From: Thauera sp.
GTDB lineage: Bacteria > Pseudomonadota > Gammaproteobacteria > Burkholderiales > Rhodocyclaceae
Assembly (NCBI GenBank): GCA_003446655.1
Contig: DMCZ01000155.1
Coordinates: 9,537-16,262, forward strand
DNA length: 6,726 nt
Direction: 5' to 3'
Each line of letters begins with the position of its first letter. Positions within the stretch are counted from its first letter, which is position 1. The notes beneath the pieces are model-generated. The model searched no databases and had not been told where the DNA came from. It was given only the letters and a program-made list of their open reading frames with translations. Positions 5,567-6,726 of the stretch are shown here, one piece after another. The translations under genes and the position numbers were made by a program.

Positions 5567-5992
5567 ATGGCCGACGATACCCTGCACAAGCAATTCCCGC
5601 CCTACGTACCTGCAGCCGGCGAGGAATACATGAGCGAAAAGCAGCTGGCCCACTTCCGCGAGATCCTCAACTCGCTCAAGGGCGAGCTCGTGGACGATAT
5701 CGAGCGCACCGTCCACACCATGCAGGACGAGGCGACCGTGTTCGCCGACCCGAACGACCGCGCCAGCCAGGAGTCGGACATCGCCCTCGAACTGCGCAAC
5801 CGTGACCGCGAACGCAAGCTGATCAAGAAGATCGACGAGGCCATCGGCCGCATCGAGGACGGCGAGTACGGCTACTGCGACAGCTGTGGCGTGGAGATCG
5901 GCCTCAAGCGTCTCGAAGCACGCCCGACCGCGACCATGTGCATCGATTGCAAGACGCTCGAGGAGATGCGCGAGCGCCAGGTCGCAAAGTAA
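5567..5992 (+). CDS. dksA: RNA polymerase-binding transcription factor DksA
   Basis: DksA inserts its coiled-coil into the RNA polymerase secondary channel and, with ppGpp, represses rRNA promoters and activates amino-acid biosynthesis promoters. The protein has 141 residues (E. coli 151), the difference lying at the N-terminus. The coiled-coil spans about 25-100; the tip reads FADPNDRASQE with the two functional Asp residues conserved (D61 and D64, equivalent to E. coli D71 and D74). The zinc finger uses four cysteines, CDSC (C104, C107) and CIDC (C125, C128), so it is the canonical zinc-binding form. Strong conserved blocks are ALELRNRDRERKLIKKID and GLKRLEARPTATMCIDCKTL. It appears monocistronic: a sigma-70-like promoter precedes it and a strong terminator begins 30 nt after the TAA. 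It converges on pnp. The assignment is essentially certain. Confidence 0.98.
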   Translation: MADDTLHKQFPPYVPAAGEEYMSEKQLAHFREILNSLKGELVDDIERTVHTMQDEATVFADPNDRASQESDIALELRNRDRERKLIKKIDEAIGRIEDGEYGYCDSCGVEIGLKRLEARPTATMCIDCKTLEEMRERQVAK

Positions 5993-6022
5993 GCGCTGGT
6001 TCTGACAGCCGCATCCACGCGA

Positions 6023-6045
6023 GGGGCGCCATGGCGCCCCTTTTT
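6023..6045 (+). terminator. Rho-independent terminator of dksA
   Basis: GGGGCGCCATGGCGCCCC is a perfect 18-base palindrome (8-bp G+C stem on each side of a central AT) followed directly by TTTTT. It starts 30 nt after the dksA stop. On the minus strand no T-tract follows the stem, so it works for dksA only. The loop must open a few central pairs, since two bases cannot close it. Confidence 0.9.
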
Positions 6046-6083
6046 GCTGCCCGCCGCAACACTTCAGCGCCCGCACGAAAATG

Positions 6084-6109
6084 AAAAAGGACGCATGAGC
6101 GTCCTTTTT
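6084..6109 (-). terminator. Bidirectional terminator between dksA and pnp
   Basis: AAAAAGGACGC (6084-6094) pairs with GCGTCCTTTTT (6099-6109) around the four-base loop ATGA. The A-tract and T-tract make it functional in both directions. On the minus strand it ends pnp 45 nt after its stop, and the following bases (CATTTTC) extend the U-rich tail. On the plus strand it backs up the dksA terminator. Confidence 0.9.
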
Positions 6110-6153
6110 CGTTGTTGCGAGGCAGCGCGGTGATTTCACCGCACCCCTGAACC

Positions 6154-6726
6154 TCAGTCCGCGCTCTCGTTCAGCAACGCCTTCATGCTCAGGCGGATCT
6201 TGCCGCGCTCATCGGTCTCGAGGACCTTGACGCGCACGACCTGGCCTTCCTTGACGTAGTCGGAGACGTTGTTCACACGCTCATTGGCGATCTGCGACAC
6301 ATGCAGCAGGCCATCGCGACCCGGCATGATGTTCACGATCGCACCGAAGTCGAGCAGGCGCACGACTGGGCCTTCGTAGATCTTGCCGACCTCGACCTCC
6401 GCCGTGATCGCCTCGATCTTGGCCTTGGCAGCCTGCGCACCTTCGGCGCTCACCGACGAGATCTTGATCGAACCGTCGTCCTCGATCTCGATGACGGTGC
6501 CGGTCTCTTCCTGCAGCGCACGGATGACCGCGCCGCCCTTGCCGATCACATCGCGGATCTTTTCGGGGTTGATCTTCATGTTGATCATGCGCGGCGCGTA
6601 TTCCGACACCTCGCCGCGGCTGCTGCCGAGCGACTGCTGCATCAGACCCAGGATGTGCAGGCGGCCTTCCTTGGCCTGCTCGAGCGCGGCGTGCATGATC
6701 TCCTTGGTGATGCCCTGGATCTTGAT
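6154..6726 (-). CDS. pnp: Polynucleotide phosphorylase, C-terminal fragment (KH and S1 domains)
   Basis: PNPase degrades RNA 3'-to-5' using phosphate and, in many bacteria, is part of the degradosome. The frame is open to the right edge, so the 5' two thirds, including both RNase PH-like domains, are missing; 190 codons and the TGA remain. The fragment begins in the helix [18 protein letters not shown], passes through the linker [12 protein letters not shown], and enters the KH domain with [16 protein letters not shown] (61-76; G62 and G64-G65 lie in the RNA-binding GxxG loop region). An S1 domain follows at about 113-184: [29 protein letters not shown] and [10 protein letters not shown]. The protein ends only six residues after the S1 domain (NESAD), so it lacks the C-terminal extension of E. 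coli PNPase. The strand and convergent orientation fit the bidirectional terminator found downstream. Identity is certain. Confidence 0.97.
   Translation of the reverse strand: MKIQGITKEIMHAALEQAKEGRLHILGLMQQSLGSSRGEVSEYAPRMINMKINPEKIRDVIGKGGAVIRALQEETGTVIEIEDDGSIKISSVSAEGAQAAKAKIEAITAEVEVGKIYEGPVVRLLDFGAIVNIMPGRDGLLHVSQIANERVNNVSDYVKEGQVVRVKVLETDERGKIRLSMKALLNESAD

Noticed and set aside
5540..6139. Minus-strand 199-codon frame opposite dksA
   Set aside because: It spans the dksA coding sequence and both terminators, which a real gene would not.

Overview
The window looks like chromosomal DNA of a high-G+C betaproteobacterium. The DksA and PNPase sequences are close to the proteobacterial type, and the pairing of a ChaN/PDZ protein with an M1-peptidase-like protein suggests Rhodocyclales (Thauera/Azoarcus-like). 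That placement is inference from family knowledge, not from a search. No mobile element, CRISPR array, tRNA or rRNA was seen. Bases 1-78 contain no A or T and are mostly C-runs; they look like an assembly or sequencing artefact at a contig end.

Left two thirds (1-4086, all minus strand): four tightly packed genes, probably one operon, read from right to left. First is a NYN-LOTUS putative RNase/RNA-binding protein with a long low-complexity tail (2485-4086). Next is a glycerophosphodiester phosphodiesterase (1751-2482), followed by an exported ChaN-family protein with a C-terminal PDZ domain (458-1669). Last is the N-terminus of an exported M1-aminopeptidase-like protein that runs off the left edge (76-456). 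Junctions are 2 nt (NYN/GDPD), 81 nt (GDPD/ChaN) and 1 nt (ChaN/M1).

Middle (4087-5405): a 177-nt divergent intergenic region, then plus-strand sodC (periplasmic Cu/Zn superoxide dismutase, 4264-4794). A small exported protein of unknown function (4791-5405) overlaps sodC by an ATGA and is probably translationally coupled to it.

Right end (5406-6726): a 161-nt gap holds a plausible sigma-70 promoter for dksA (5567-5992). dksA is followed by a strong intrinsic terminator and then a second, bidirectional terminator. The latter also serves pnp (polynucleotide phosphorylase, minus strand), whose C-terminal KH and S1 domains are present and whose 5' part lies off the right edge.

Together the genes cover RNA metabolism and stringent response (NYN-LOTUS protein, PNPase, DksA), phospholipid-derived metabolite turnover (GDPD) and envelope or oxidative-stress functions (SodC, its partner, ChaN-PDZ, M1-like). 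I see no convincing undescribed multi-gene system. The most unusual items are the RG-patched tail of the NYN-LOTUS protein, a non-canonical residue at a zinc-ligand position in SodC, the uncharacterised sodC partner, and the edge artefact.
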